A stretch of DNA of 64,000 bases from positions 558,001-622,000 of the forward strand of contig NZ_JAHYBZ010000001.1 of NCBI RefSeq assembly GCF_019430885.1, read 5' to 3'. Under the pieces are notes generated by a model that searched no databases, had not been told where the DNA came from, and worked only from the letters and a program-made list of their open reading frames with translations. The stretch comes from Roseomonas alba. Its GTDB lineage: Bacteria; Pseudomonadota; Alphaproteobacteria; Acetobacterales; Acetobacteraceae. How positions within the stretch are numbered: the first letter of the stretch is position 1; every line of letters begins with the position of its first letter. This document shows, in pieces, positions 15,687-23,812 of the stretch. Position numbers and translations under genes: made by a program.

Positions 15687-17672
15687 GTGCGGAGACGTGA
15701 CTGGTGCTGGGTCGCCGCAGGACCGCCGCCAGGCGCGCAGGATGAGGCGAGGTTGCAGGCGCTGCACAGGGAACCTACCCATCAAGGGACCGCTTCCGAG
15801 CCGCGCCTGCTGGTGCCACCGGCCCTGCTGCGCCTCTGGCCCCATCTGCCGGCTTTCTGGTCCTGCACGCCATGGTTGCATGATGGGGGCGATGTGGATG
15901 ATGTACGGCTGTTGCTGCCCTGCAACATGCCCGTGCCCATGCGCTGGGGCGGAACCGTCTTTCGGGTCACCCCGGGGCCATTTCCGCCCGTCGTCTTCGG
16001 GGGGCGCGGCGTGCCCGCCATCCTGTTCGGTGCGGCGGCCGAGGATCCGGTGGCTGCCGCGCTGGCCGTATCGCCACCATCCGACCCTGTCCGCGCCAGC
16101 ATCCTGCGCGACACTCTGCGGGATGCGCGCATCGGCGGTCCGCCGGGGCTGGACGATCCGGGGCCGGCCGCGTTCGGACTCGCGCCGGCCGAGGCGCTGA
16201 TCCTCCTCGATCCCTGCGATCCGGCACGCAGCGGGGCGGTGCAGGCCCTGTGGCAGGAGGCCGCGGCGGCGGCGCGGGCCGCGGGCCGCCCCCTTCTGGC
16301 CTGTCGTGCGCCCGAGGCGCCGGGGGACGCCCCTCCCGTGCTCTCTGCGACGCATCCGGGGCGGTTCTCCCCCTGGACGCTGTTCGACGTGGCGGCCCGG
16401 ATCTACGCCCTGCCGGGGCCCACCGCGCACCTGGCCGCCCTGGCCGGGGTCGAGGTCCGGACCCCGGACGGCCCGATGCCGGACGGCCTCGCCACGCTGG
16501 CGGCCCTGGCCGCGGCCGCACGCTGCGTCGACCCGGCGGGCGGGCGGCCTGTCTCCATCGAGGAGGCCATCGCCCTGCTTGGCCGGTGGCGGGTGCAGGA
16601 GGCGGCGAACCGCCGCATCGCGGTCTGCGTCGGGATGTCCTTCTGGAAGCGGCGGCGCATCGCCTCGGCCCTCGCCTCCGCCGCTGGCCCGCCGGCCTTC
16701 GCCCGCAGCACCCGCGCCGCCATCGGCGAGGCCGTGCGCCGGGACGGTACCATCGCCGTATGGTCGAGCCGCGCGCCCGCCGGCCTCGAGGCCGCCGCAC
16801 GCGCGGCGGGCATTCCGCTGCTCTGGGTGGAGGATGGGTTCATCCGTTCCGCCGGCCTCGGTGCAGGCTTCCTGCCGGCAGCATCGCTGACGCTCGATTC
16901 GCGTCGGCCCTATTTTGATCCCTCGGGGCCCAGCGACCTTGAGATCCTGCTCGCCACCGCGGCGTTCCCGCCGGCGCTGCTGGCGCGGGCGGCGGCGTTG
17001 CGCGCGATGCTCGTGGCGCGGGGTGTCACGAAGTACAATCTTTCGGGAGCGGCCCCGACCCTGCCGGCGACGCCAGGGCGCCGCCGCATCCTCGTGCCAG
17101 GCCAGGTGGAGGACGATCTGTCCGTCCTGCGGGGCGGGGCGGGGACGGTGCGCAGCAACCTCGCCTTGCTGCAGGCCGTGCGCGTCGCGCATCCCGACGC
17201 CTTCATCGCCTTCAAGCCGCACCCGGATGTCGAGGCCGGCTACCGGACCGGCCGGATACCGCCGGATCAGGCGCTCGCGCTGGCCGACATGGTGCTCGAC
17301 CGGGCGCCCATCGCTCCCCTGCTCGCGCAGGTGGATGAGGTGCACACCATCACCTCGCTCACCGGCTTCGAGGCATTGCTCCGGGGCCTGTCCGTCACCT
17401 GCTGGGGCCAGCCTTTCTATGCCGGCTGGGGGCTGACGGAAGACCGCGCACCGATCCCGCGTCGGGTGCGGCGCCTCACCATCGATCACATCCTTGCTGG
17501 TGCGCTGCTGCTCTATCCCCGCTATCAGGACCCGGTGACCGAGCTGCCCACGACGCCGGAGGCCCTGCTCGACCGGCTTGCGGAGGCTGCCGCCTGGCGC
17601 GGCGGGCTGCCCGCGCGCCTGCGCCGCTGGCAGGGCCGGGCGATGGCGCGGCTGATGCGGGGCCGCGGCTGA
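15687..17672 (+). CDS. kpsC: Capsular polysaccharide linker (Kdo) transferase KpsC-like
   Basis: 661 residues. The C-terminal half (about 310-660) is a clear KpsC module: LLWVEDGFIRSAGLGAGFLP, then SLTLDSRRPYFDPSGPSDLE, TKYNLSG, the FKPHPDVEAGYRTG site and ITSLTGFEALLRGLSVTCWG near 570. KpsC normally carries two such modules, each adding beta-Kdo to the lipid anchor of capsule. Here the N-terminal half is compact and lacks the EDGF and KPHP motifs, keeping only an ALPGPTAHLAALAGVEV remnant. Start GTG 15687 is uncertain because no strong ribosome-binding site is visible. It is followed at 16 bases by kpsS and read away from the export operon. Confidence 0.87.
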   Translation: MRRRDWCWVAAGPPPGAQDEARLQALHREPTHQGTASEPRLLVPPALLRLWPHLPAFWSCTPWLHDGGDVDDVRLLLPCNMPVPMRWGGTVFRVTPGPFPPVVFGGRGVPAILFGAAAEDPVAAALAVSPPSDPVRASILRDTLRDARIGGPPGLDDPGPAAFGLAPAEALILLDPCDPARSGAVQALWQEAAAAARAAGRPLLACRAPEAPGDAPPVLSATHPGRFSPWTLFDVAARIYALPGPTAHLAALAGVEVRTPDGPMPDGLATLAALAAAARCVDPAGGRPVSIEEAIALLGRWRVQEAANRRIAVCVGMSFWKRRRIASALASAAGPPAFARSTRAAIGEAVRRDGTIAVWSSRAPAGLEAAARAAGIPLLWVEDGFIRSAGLGAGFLPAASLTLDSRRPYFDPSGPSDLEILLATAAFPPALLARAAALRAMLVARGVTKYNLSGAAPTLPATPGRRRILVPGQVEDDLSVLRGGAGTVRSNLALLQAVRVAHPDAFIAFKPHPDVEAGYRTGRIPPDQALALADMVLDRAPIAPLLAQVDEVHTITSLTGFEALLRGLSVTCWGQPFYAGWGLTEDRAPIPRRVRRLTIDHILAGALLLYPRYQDPVTELPTTPEALLDRLAEAAAWRGGLPARLRRWQGRAMARLMRGRG

Positions 17673-17688
17673 TGCAGGGTTGCGGTGG

Positions 17689-18924
17689 ATGACGCAGCGG
17701 CGGTCGTTCCTGTTCCTGCAGGGTCTCGCGACGCATCTCTTCGTGCGGCTCGGCGATGCGCTGCTCGCGCGCGGGCATGCCGTGCATCGGGTGAACTTCA
17801 ACGCCGGCGACCGGCTCTTCTGGCAGCGGCCCACCGCAACCGATTTCGCGGGCACCGACGCGCAATGGCCCTCAGCGCTCGAGGCGCTGGTCGAGGCCCA
17901 CGGCGTCACCGACCTCGTGATGTTCAGCGATTGCCGCCCGCGGCACATCGCGGCGATCGCCGTCGCGAAGCGGCGCGGCATCCGGTCCTGGATCTTCGAG
18001 GAGGCGTATCTCCGCCCCGGCTACATCACGCTGGAGCAGGACGGGGTGAATGCCTTCTCGCCTCTGCCGCGGGATCCGGCGCGGATCCTTGCCATGGCGC
18101 GGGGCCTGCCGCCGGCGGCGCCCGAGACGCTGTCGGGCGGGTCCTTCCTGCGCCGGGCCAGCGACGATGTCCGCTATAACGTGCACAACGTCGTGAGGCG
18201 CCGACGCTTCCCGCATTGGCGGACCCATCGGCCCTGGAATCCCTTCCACGAATATACTGGCTGGCTCATCCGCGGTGCGCTGCGCCCGATCCGGCAGCGT
18301 GGCGCGCGGGGACGGCTCGCGATGCTCCAGACCTGGCCGGGACCGGTCTTCGTGCTGCCGCTGCAGCTCGAGGGCGACTACCAGCTTCGTCTGCATTCGC
18401 CCTTCCCGACGCTGGGGGAGGCGATCGCCACCATCCTCGCCTCCTTCGCACAGCACGCGCCTGGCACGGCGCTGCTGGCGGTGAAGGGCCATCCGCTCGA
18501 CAACGGGCTGACCAATTGGGGACGGTTCGTGATGCGCCGGGCCCGGGCGCTCGGCGTCGGGGGACGCGTCATCTGGCTGCCCGAACTGCCCTTCGGCCCC
18601 GTGCTGGCGCCGGCGGCGGGCGTTGTCACGGTCAACAGTACGGCGGGGCTGCAATCCCTGCGTGAGGGCAAGCCTGTCATTGCGCTGGGCAAGGCGATCT
18701 ACGACATGCCGGGCCTGACCTTCCAGGGCCGGCTCGACCGCTTCTGGACCGAGGCGATGCCGCCAGACATGGCGCTGGTGGATGCGCTGCGCCGCGTGCT
18801 TGCTGCGCACTGCCTGATCCGCGGCGGCTTCTTCAGCAAGGACGGCATCACCGAGGCGGTCGGCAATGCCGTGCCGCGGCTCGAGGCCGCAGCGGGGGCC
18901 GCACCGGGCCTCGCGGCGGAATAG
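17689..18924 (+). CDS. kpsS: Capsular polysaccharide export/linker protein KpsS
   Basis: 411 residues matching KpsS/LipB, the partner of KpsC that adds the first beta-Kdo residue on the phospholipid. Family landmarks are FLFLQGLATHLFVRLGDALL at the start, SWIFEEAYLRPGYITLEQDG near 105, LPLQLEGDYQLRLHSPF near 225, VKGHPLDNG near 267, and VVTVNSTAGLQSLREGKPVI near 310. It follows kpsC closely and is followed after seven bases by a dehydrogenase gene. ATG 17689 is used; an in-frame TTG nine bases earlier is less likely. Confidence 0.92.
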   Translation: MTQRRSFLFLQGLATHLFVRLGDALLARGHAVHRVNFNAGDRLFWQRPTATDFAGTDAQWPSALEALVEAHGVTDLVMFSDCRPRHIAAIAVAKRRGIRSWIFEEAYLRPGYITLEQDGVNAFSPLPRDPARILAMARGLPPAAPETLSGGSFLRRASDDVRYNVHNVVRRRRFPHWRTHRPWNPFHEYTGWLIRGALRPIRQRGARGRLAMLQTWPGPVFVLPLQLEGDYQLRLHSPFPTLGEAIATILASFAQHAPGTALLAVKGHPLDNGLTNWGRFVMRRARALGVGGRVIWLPELPFGPVLAPAAGVVTVNSTAGLQSLREGKPVIALGKAIYDMPGLTFQGRLDRFWTEAMPPDMALVDALRRVLAAHCLIRGGFFSKDGITEAVGNAVPRLEAAAGAAPGLAAE

Positions 18925-18931
18925 CGCGGGC

Positions 18932-19723
18932 ATGGCGCCCTTCGGCTGCGTGGTGATCTCGGGCGCCTCGCGCGGGTTGGGCGCGGCGCTGGCCGAGCGC
19001 TTCGCGACACGAGGCGTGACGCTGCGGCTGCTGGCGCGCACGGCGTCGGGGCTGGCGGAGACCGCGGCGCGCTGCGCGGCCCGGGGGGCGACCGTGGAGA
19101 CGGCCGCGCTCGATGTCCGCGACGGCGTGGCGGTGGCGGCGCAACTCCTCGCCTGGGAGGCGACGCGGCCGGTCGATTGCATCATCGCCAATGCCGGCAT
19201 CGCGCGCGGCGTGCGCCCGGATGGCGCGTGGGAAGGGCTGGCAGGCGCGACGGAGCAGGTCGCGGTGAACCTGCTCGGCGCGATGCACCTGGTCGAGCCA
19301 CTGTTGCCGGCGATGCGCGAACGCCGCGCCGGGCGGATCGTGCTGATCGCGTCCGTCGCGGCGTATCGCGGGTTGCCGGATGCGCCGGGCTATGCCGCGT
19401 CCAAGGCCGGATTGCGTGCCTATGGGGAGGGGCTGCGCGCGGCGCTCGCCCCGCGCGGCGTCGGCGTGACGGTGGTGCTGCCGGGATTCTTCGACAGCGC
19501 GATGGGCGACCGCTGGGCCGGACCGCGGCCGCTCGCGGTGTCCCTGGATGTCGCGGCGGAACGGACGCATCGCGCGATCCTGCGCGGGGCGCGGCGGGCG
19601 GCGTTTCCGCTGCCGCTCGCCGCGCTGCTGCGTGTCGTGGATGCGATGCCGGCGGGCGTGTCGGACTGGATGGTCCGCCGCATGCGCTTCCGCATCCGGC
19701 CCGAGGATGGGCCGAGCGTGTGA
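18932..19723 (+). CDS. Short-chain dehydrogenase/reductase, RkpH-like
   Basis: 263 residues with a classical SDR fold: cofactor loop SGASRGLGAAL at 10-20, NANAG near 87, the catalytic serine in LIASVAAYRG and YAASK near 157. The C-terminal part (PGFFDSAMGDRW and a hydrophobic AAFPLPLAALLRVVDAMPAG) is like membrane-associated reductases. In the rhizobial rkp-1 region an SDR (RkpH) stands with RkpG and RkpI; from context I infer that it reduces the keto group of the lipid made by the synthase and oxoamine synthase encoded 4-12 kb away. It overlaps the next gene by GTGA. Confidence 0.85.
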   Translation: MAPFGCVVISGASRGLGAALAERFATRGVTLRLLARTASGLAETAARCAARGATVETAALDVRDGVAVAAQLLAWEATRPVDCIIANAGIARGVRPDGAWEGLAGATEQVAVNLLGAMHLVEPLLPAMRERRAGRIVLIASVAAYRGLPDAPGYAASKAGLRAYGEGLRAALAPRGVGVTVVLPGFFDSAMGDRWAGPRPLAVSLDVAAERTHRAILRGARRAAFPLPLAALLRVVDAMPAGVSDWMVRRMRFRIRPEDGPSV

Positions 19724-21126
19724 GCGCTGCGCTGCACCTGATCCTCGGTGCGCTGCTGCCGCTGCCCTTCTGGCTGTGGCTGCGGCATGGCGCGCGGGCG
19801 CGTGTCTCGGCCTGGATGGGGCTGGATGCGGCGCCGGTCGTCGCGCTGTTCCTGGTGCTGCTGGCGGTGACGGGGCGCCCGATCATGGCGGGCGGCTTCG
19901 CGGCAGGGGCGTGCCTGTTCCTCGGCGTGGCGGATCGCGCCAAGCGCACGGCGCTGGGTGAGCCGCTGACCTTCACCGATGGCGGGCTGCTGTGGCAGGT
20001 CGTGGCGCATCCGCGCTTCTACCTGCCCTTCGTGCCGACGGTCGTGATCGTCGGCGGGCTTGGCGCAGGCGTCATGGCCTTCCTGCTGGTGCTGTGGCTG
20101 GAACCGGTGCTGCCGTTGGGCTGGATGGTGCGGGTTGCGTTGCTGCTGCTGGCCGCAGTCTTGGTCGCGTTGATCATGCGGCCGCTGGCGCTGCTGCGTG
20201 GCGCCGAACCGGCACGCGAGCCGGCGCGAGATGCGGCGCGCTTCGGGCCGATCGCGACCTTCGCGCTGCATGCGCGCATCGCGGCGGTGGAACGCGGCGC
20301 ACGCCGTGCGGCGCATCCGCCCGCGCCGGCCGTCGCGCGGCCCGATGCCGCGACGCCGCATCTGGTGCTGCTGCAGTTGGAATCCTTCTGCGATCCGCGG
20401 CGGCTCGGCATTCCGGCGGCGCTGCCCCGCTGGGATGCGCTCGGTCGCGAGGCGGTTGCGCGCGGGCCGCTTGCCGTGCCCGGTTTCGGCGCGAACACGA
20501 TGCGCACGGAGTTCGTGGTGCTGACCGGACTTGCGGACGATGTGCTCGGCCTGGATCGGTTGAATCCCTATTTCCGCTTTGCCCGCGCGCCGGTGGGCTC
20601 GCTCGCCTGGACGCTGCGGGGGGCGGGGTATGCGACCACTTGCCTGCATCCCTTCGATGCGCGCTTCTTCGGGCGCGATCGCGTGCTGCCGGCGCTGGGC
20701 TTCGAGCGGTTCGACGCTGCCGAGGCCTTTTCGGGAGCCGAGCAGGCGCATGGCCTGGTGACAGACGCTGCGGTGGCCGAGCGGCTCATGGCTGCACTCG
20801 ACGCGGTGTCGGGTCCGGCTTTCCTCTACGCCATCACCGTGGCGGGGCACGGTCCCTGGTCTGGGCCGGATCCGGCGGTGAGCTGGGCGGCGCGGATGGA
20901 AGCGACGGATGCGATGCTCGGCACGTTTGTGGAGGCGGCGCGACGCAGCACGCGGCCCGTGGTGCTGGTGGCGTTCGGCGACCATCGGCCGGCCTTGCCG
21001 GCGGCACGCGGCGGCACGGATACCGACTATGTCGTCTGGCGCAGCGATGGTGCAGGGCAGGGGGATGTGCGGCCGCTCGACGCCGCGTCGTTGAACCGCC
21101 TGGTCGCGGCGACGGTGCTCGGCTGA
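19720..21126 (+). CDS. LTA-synthase-like membrane phosphotransferase (RkpI-like)
   Basis: 468 residues. About five membrane helices fill residues 1-160, then a sulfatase/alkaline phosphatase-fold domain follows: LVLLQLESFCDPR near 212, the nucleophile region GFGANTMRTEFVVLTGL near 250 (threonine expected as nucleophile), the HPFDARFFGRD stretch near 308, TVAGHGPWSG near 370 and the metal-binding FGDHRPAL near 422. Enzymes of this fold move phosphoglycerol or phosphoethanolamine onto acceptors outside the membrane. In this locus it probably adds a phospho head group to the capsule lipid anchor. The GTG start overlaps the SDR stop. Confidence 0.83.
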   Translation: MSAALHLILGALLPLPFWLWLRHGARARVSAWMGLDAAPVVALFLVLLAVTGRPIMAGGFAAGACLFLGVADRAKRTALGEPLTFTDGGLLWQVVAHPRFYLPFVPTVVIVGGLGAGVMAFLLVLWLEPVLPLGWMVRVALLLLAAVLVALIMRPLALLRGAEPAREPARDAARFGPIATFALHARIAAVERGARRAAHPPAPAVARPDAATPHLVLLQLESFCDPRRLGIPAALPRWDALGREAVARGPLAVPGFGANTMRTEFVVLTGLADDVLGLDRLNPYFRFARAPVGSLAWTLRGAGYATTCLHPFDARFFGRDRVLPALGFERFDAAEAFSGAEQAHGLVTDAAVAERLMAALDAVSGPAFLYAITVAGHGPWSGPDPAVSWAARMEATDAMLGTFVEAARRSTRPVVLVAFGDHRPALPAARGGTDTDYVVWRSDGAGQGDVRPLDAASLNRLVAATVLG

Positions 21127-21198
21127 GGCGCTGGAGCGGGCGGCCTTCGCCTGGGTTTGCATCGCGCGTTCCAGCCATGGCCAGGAGAGCAACCTGCT

Positions 21199-21996
21199 CT
21201 ACCGCACCGCGCCGTGCAACGCCCGCGCGGCGCGGAAATCCGCCCAGCCGGTCAGCCGCACGCCGCGCTTCGCCGCCGCCGCCAAGTCCTGCTGCGTCGG
21301 GAAGGGACGATAGGGCAGCGTCGGCACTTCCACGCCGCGATCGCGGCCCGCGGCGATCTCCTCGATCACGTCCAGCAGCAACTCCGCGCCGGCGCGATGC
21401 AGCGCGCGCGCCATGCCCGACACCGTCGCGCCATCCGGCGGCGTCACCGCGCGCTGCGCGAGGATCGCCCCCGCATCGATGCGGGGAACGAGGCGATGCA
21501 CCGTCACGCCGAACTCGCCATTGCCATCCGCTGCCGCCCAGAAGCACGGCATCGGCCCGCGATGCAGCGGCAGCAGGGACGGATGCAGATTGATCCCGCC
21601 AAGGCGTGCCAGCGCGATCGTCTCCGGCGCGAGGATCTGGTCGAAATGGCAGGTGACGATGAGGTCGGGCTTCAGCGTTGCCAGCATGCCCTGGATCGTC
21701 GCACCGTTCACCGATGTGACGACGGTCGGCGGCACGCCCCGCGCGAAGGCCGCGACGCCGACCGGACCCACGCCCTCGCCGCGCATCAGCCGCGGCGCGG
21801 CGAACTCGACGAAGAGCCAGGGCAGGATGCGCCAGCCGGACCGCGCGACATGCTTCCGCGTGGACGCGACGTTCGCGCTGTAGGCGTCCGACAAGCCGAG
21901 GAAGACGATGTCATGCGGGGTATCACGCAGGACACGCGCGGCAGCCTCGGAGGTTGCGGTGGATTCGAGGGTGAGGACGGCGAGGCGGAGGGTCAT
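21199..21996 (-). CDS. Formyltransferase-family protein
   Basis: 265 residues with the formyl-transferase catalytic domain: GGINLHPSLLPLHRGPMP near 132 (Asn and His of the N-H-D triad) and RIDAGAIL near 173 (the Asp). It lacks the C-terminal domain of methionyl-tRNA formyltransferase and the length fits sugar or small-molecule N-formyltransferases that use 10-formyl-tetrahydrofolate. It lies inside the capsule region on the same strand as the oxoamine synthase, so an amino sugar of the capsule or the amino group of the lipid are plausible targets; neither is shown. Confidence 0.8.
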   Translation of the reverse strand: MTLRLAVLTLESTATSEAAARVLRDTPHDIVFLGLSDAYSANVASTRKHVARSGWRILPWLFVEFAAPRLMRGEGVGPVGVAAFARGVPPTVVTSVNGATIQGMLATLKPDLIVTCHFDQILAPETIALARLGGINLHPSLLPLHRGPMPCFWAAADGNGEFGVTVHRLVPRIDAGAILAQRAVTPPDGATVSGMARALHRAGAELLLDVIEEIAAGRDRGVEVPTLPYRPFPTQQDLAAAAKRGVRLTGWADFRAARALHGAVR

Positions 21997-22020
21997 CGGG
22001 GAGCGCGGTCGTGGCGCGAC

Positions 22021-22080
22021 GGGGAGGGGCTTTGCCCCTCCCCGGACCCCACCCCACCAAAGGCCGAAGGGCCTTTGGAA
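22021..22080 (-). repeat. Two-hairpin repeat, copy B (reverse orientation)
   Basis: In the reverse orientation of the family: the outer stem GGGGAGGGGC / GCCCCTCCCC (22021-22043), then a linker of C and A (CCCCACCCCACC), then the stem AAAGGCC / GGCCTTT (22059-22077). It is followed by the conserved flank GGAAACCTCAACCTGGCGC. Confidence 0.8.
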
Positions 22081-22196
22081 ACCTCAACCTGGCGCTGTGC
22101 GCCGCTGCCAGAAGAGTGCCGAGACCCGCGTTTGCGCGCGAAGGCCGCTGGGGGGGTTCGCCATGCCTGTTGTGCCCGGCGCCAGAAGACTGCGTT

Positions 22197-22247
22197 CCAA
22201 GTGCTCCAAGCACTTGGCGGGGTGGTTTGGAGGGGCGGCGCCCCTCC
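22197..22247 (+). repeat. Two-hairpin repeat, copy C
   Basis: Stem 1 is CCAAGTGC / GCACTTGG (22197-22217), followed by the linker CGGGGTGGTTT and stem 2 GGAGGGGC / GCCCCTCC (22229-22247). Stem 1 differs from copies B and D on both arms, but pairing is kept. The bases before it (CCAGAAGACTGCGTT) are shared with copy G. Confidence 0.85.
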
Positions 22248-22428
22248 GATCGCGACCGTGAAAGTATCGGAGCAATCGGGAAGCCCATTGGAAACCAACA
22301 CCTGGCACCCGGCCCGGTGGTCGGGCCATGACGGCATGTACCCACGCTGCCCGGCGGTCGGACACCGAGCACCAACGTCCGTCGCGCTGTTCGGACTGCC
22401 TCCCGTGCCTGGCACCAAGTCAAGGTTT

Positions 22429-22480
22429 CCAAAGGCCCAGTGGCCTTTGGCGGGGTGGTTTGGAGGGGCAGAGCCCCTCC
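22429..22480 (+). repeat. Two-hairpin repeat, copy D
   Basis: Stem 1 is CCAAAGGCC / GGCCTTTGG (22429-22450), then linker CGGGGTGGTTT, then stem 2 GGAGGGGC / GCCCCTCC (22462-22480). It ends 19 bases after the oxoamine synthase stop (on the other side), so it may also act as that operon's terminator. Confidence 0.85.
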
Positions 22481-22498
22481 AACAGCGACCCCCGCCGT

Positions 22499-23812
22499 TC
22501 AGCCCGCGATCTCCGCCGGCCGTGCGCCCGCCATCGCCTGCGCGACCGCCTCGACCGTCCGGCGGATCTGGGTCTCGGTGTGATCCGCCGACAGGAAGAA
22601 GCGCAGCCGTGCCGAGCTTTCCGGCACGGCCGGGTAGAGGATCGGCTGCACGTTGATGCCGACATCGAACAGCGCCTGCGACAGCCGCGCCGCGCCCACC
22701 GAGGAGCCGACGATAATCGGCACGATGGCGAGCCCGGCCGAGGTTCCCGTGTCCAGCCCGGCTTCCTTCGCAAGCCGCAGGAACAGCGTCGCGTTCGACT
22801 GGAGGCGTGCGACGCGGTCGGGCTCGGCGGCGAGGATGCGCAGGGATTCCAGCGCGGCGGCGGCGAGCGCGGGGGCCATGCCCACCGAATAGACGAAGCC
22901 GGGCGCGGAGTGCTTGAGCCAGGCGATCAGATCCGCGTTGCCGGCGATGTAGCCGCCGCATCCCGACAGCGTCTTGGACAGCGTGCCCATCCAGATGTCG
23001 ACGTCGCGCGCATCGACGTTCCAGTGCTCGTGGATGCCGTGGCCGGTCGCACCCACGACGCCCATGCCGTGGGCCTCATCCACCATCAGCCAGGCATCGT
23101 GCTTGCGCGCCATCTCGACGAAGCGGGGCAGGTCGGGGATGTCACCGTCCATCGAGTAGTGGCCCTCGATGACGATGAGGGCACGGCGCGCGGCGCGGCG
23201 GGCGGCGGCGAGTTCCTTTTCCGCGGCGCGCCAGTCGTTGTGGGCGAAGGCGATGCGTTTGGCGCCTGACAGGCGAGCGCCCTCGGCACAGGAATTGTGG
23301 ATGGCGGCGTCGTGCAGGATCAGGTCGCGCGGGCCCATCAGATGACCAAGCACCGTGACGTTGGTCGCGTGGCCGGAGACGAAGGCGAGTGCGGCGTCCA
23401 CGCCGTAATGCGCGGCGATCGCTTCTTCGAGCGCCGCATGCACGGGGCGTTCGCCGGAGACCATGCGTGATGCCGAGGCCGAGACGCCGTGGCGTTCGAT
23501 CGCGGCCTGTGCCGCACGCATCACGCGCGCATCGCCGTTCAGGCCGAGATAGTTGTAGGAACCGTAGTTGATGACCTCGCGATTGCCGATGATCGAGGTC
23601 GCGCCGGCGATGCCCTCATGCGGGCGGAAGAACGGGTTTTCGAGGCCGAGTGCGCCGGCGGCCTCGCGGATCAGCTCCATGTCGCGCTGGCCGGGAAGTT
23701 CGCGGAAGGCGCGGGCCGCGCCGGGGGCGGGGCCCTTGTCTTCCTTGCGCTTCGACAGGCGTTGCAGCAGGGCGAGCCGGGCGGTCGCCGACAGGCCGAA
23801 GCCCTGGGTCAC
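22499..23812 (-). CDS. PLP-dependent alpha-oxoamine synthase (RkpG-like; AONS/serine palmitoyltransferase family)
   Basis: 437 residues. After about 60 extra N-terminal residues the family fold starts at REVINYGSYNYLGLNGDARV. The substrate region has SASASRMVSGERPVHAALE, the cofactor stacking histidine is in FVSGHATNV or ILHDAAIHNSC, the Asp contacting PLP is in LMVDEAHGMG, and the Schiff-base lysine is in GTLSKTLSG near 260. Such enzymes join an acyl thioester with an amino acid and release CO2, giving an amino ketone. Its GTG start overlaps the stop of the giant synthase gene (GTGA), so the acyl donor is probably the chain made by that synthase. Rhizobial RkpG is the known relative in capsule loci. 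Confidence 0.9.
   Translation of the reverse strand: MTQGFGLSATARLALLQRLSKRKEDKGPAPGAARAFRELPGQRDMELIREAAGALGLENPFFRPHEGIAGATSIIGNREVINYGSYNYLGLNGDARVMRAAQAAIERHGVSASASRMVSGERPVHAALEEAIAAHYGVDAALAFVSGHATNVTVLGHLMGPRDLILHDAAIHNSCAEGARLSGAKRIAFAHNDWRAAEKELAAARRAARRALIVIEGHYSMDGDIPDLPRFVEMARKHDAWLMVDEAHGMGVVGATGHGIHEHWNVDARDVDIWMGTLSKTLSGCGGYIAGNADLIAWLKHSAPGFVYSVGMAPALAAAALESLRILAAEPDRVARLQSNATLFLRLAKEAGLDTGTSAGLAIVPIIVGSSVGAARLSQALFDVGINVQPILYPAVPESSARLRFFLSADHTETQIRRTVEAVAQAMAGARPAEIAG

Larger units (their letters stand above)
21997..22498. other. Intergenic region with clustered hairpin repeats
   Basis: About 500 bases between the oxoamine synthase stop and the formyltransferase start, with no gene I can support. 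It holds copies B, C and D of the two-hairpin repeat and a fragment at about 22286-22309 matching the flank of the element (TTGGAAACC...ACCTGGCAC). Short frames here are open only because of GC content. Confidence 0.65.

Noticed and set aside
15228-17981. Minus-strand frame of over 900 codons
   Set aside because: Only its last 114 codons (the lipoprotein) make sense; the rest is antisense to kpsC, which has clear motifs.
22021-22480. Simple Rho-independent terminators as the full explanation of the hairpin repeats
   Set aside because: No T-runs follow the stems, copies come in both orientations and in clusters, and linker and flanks are conserved, so termination alone does not explain them.
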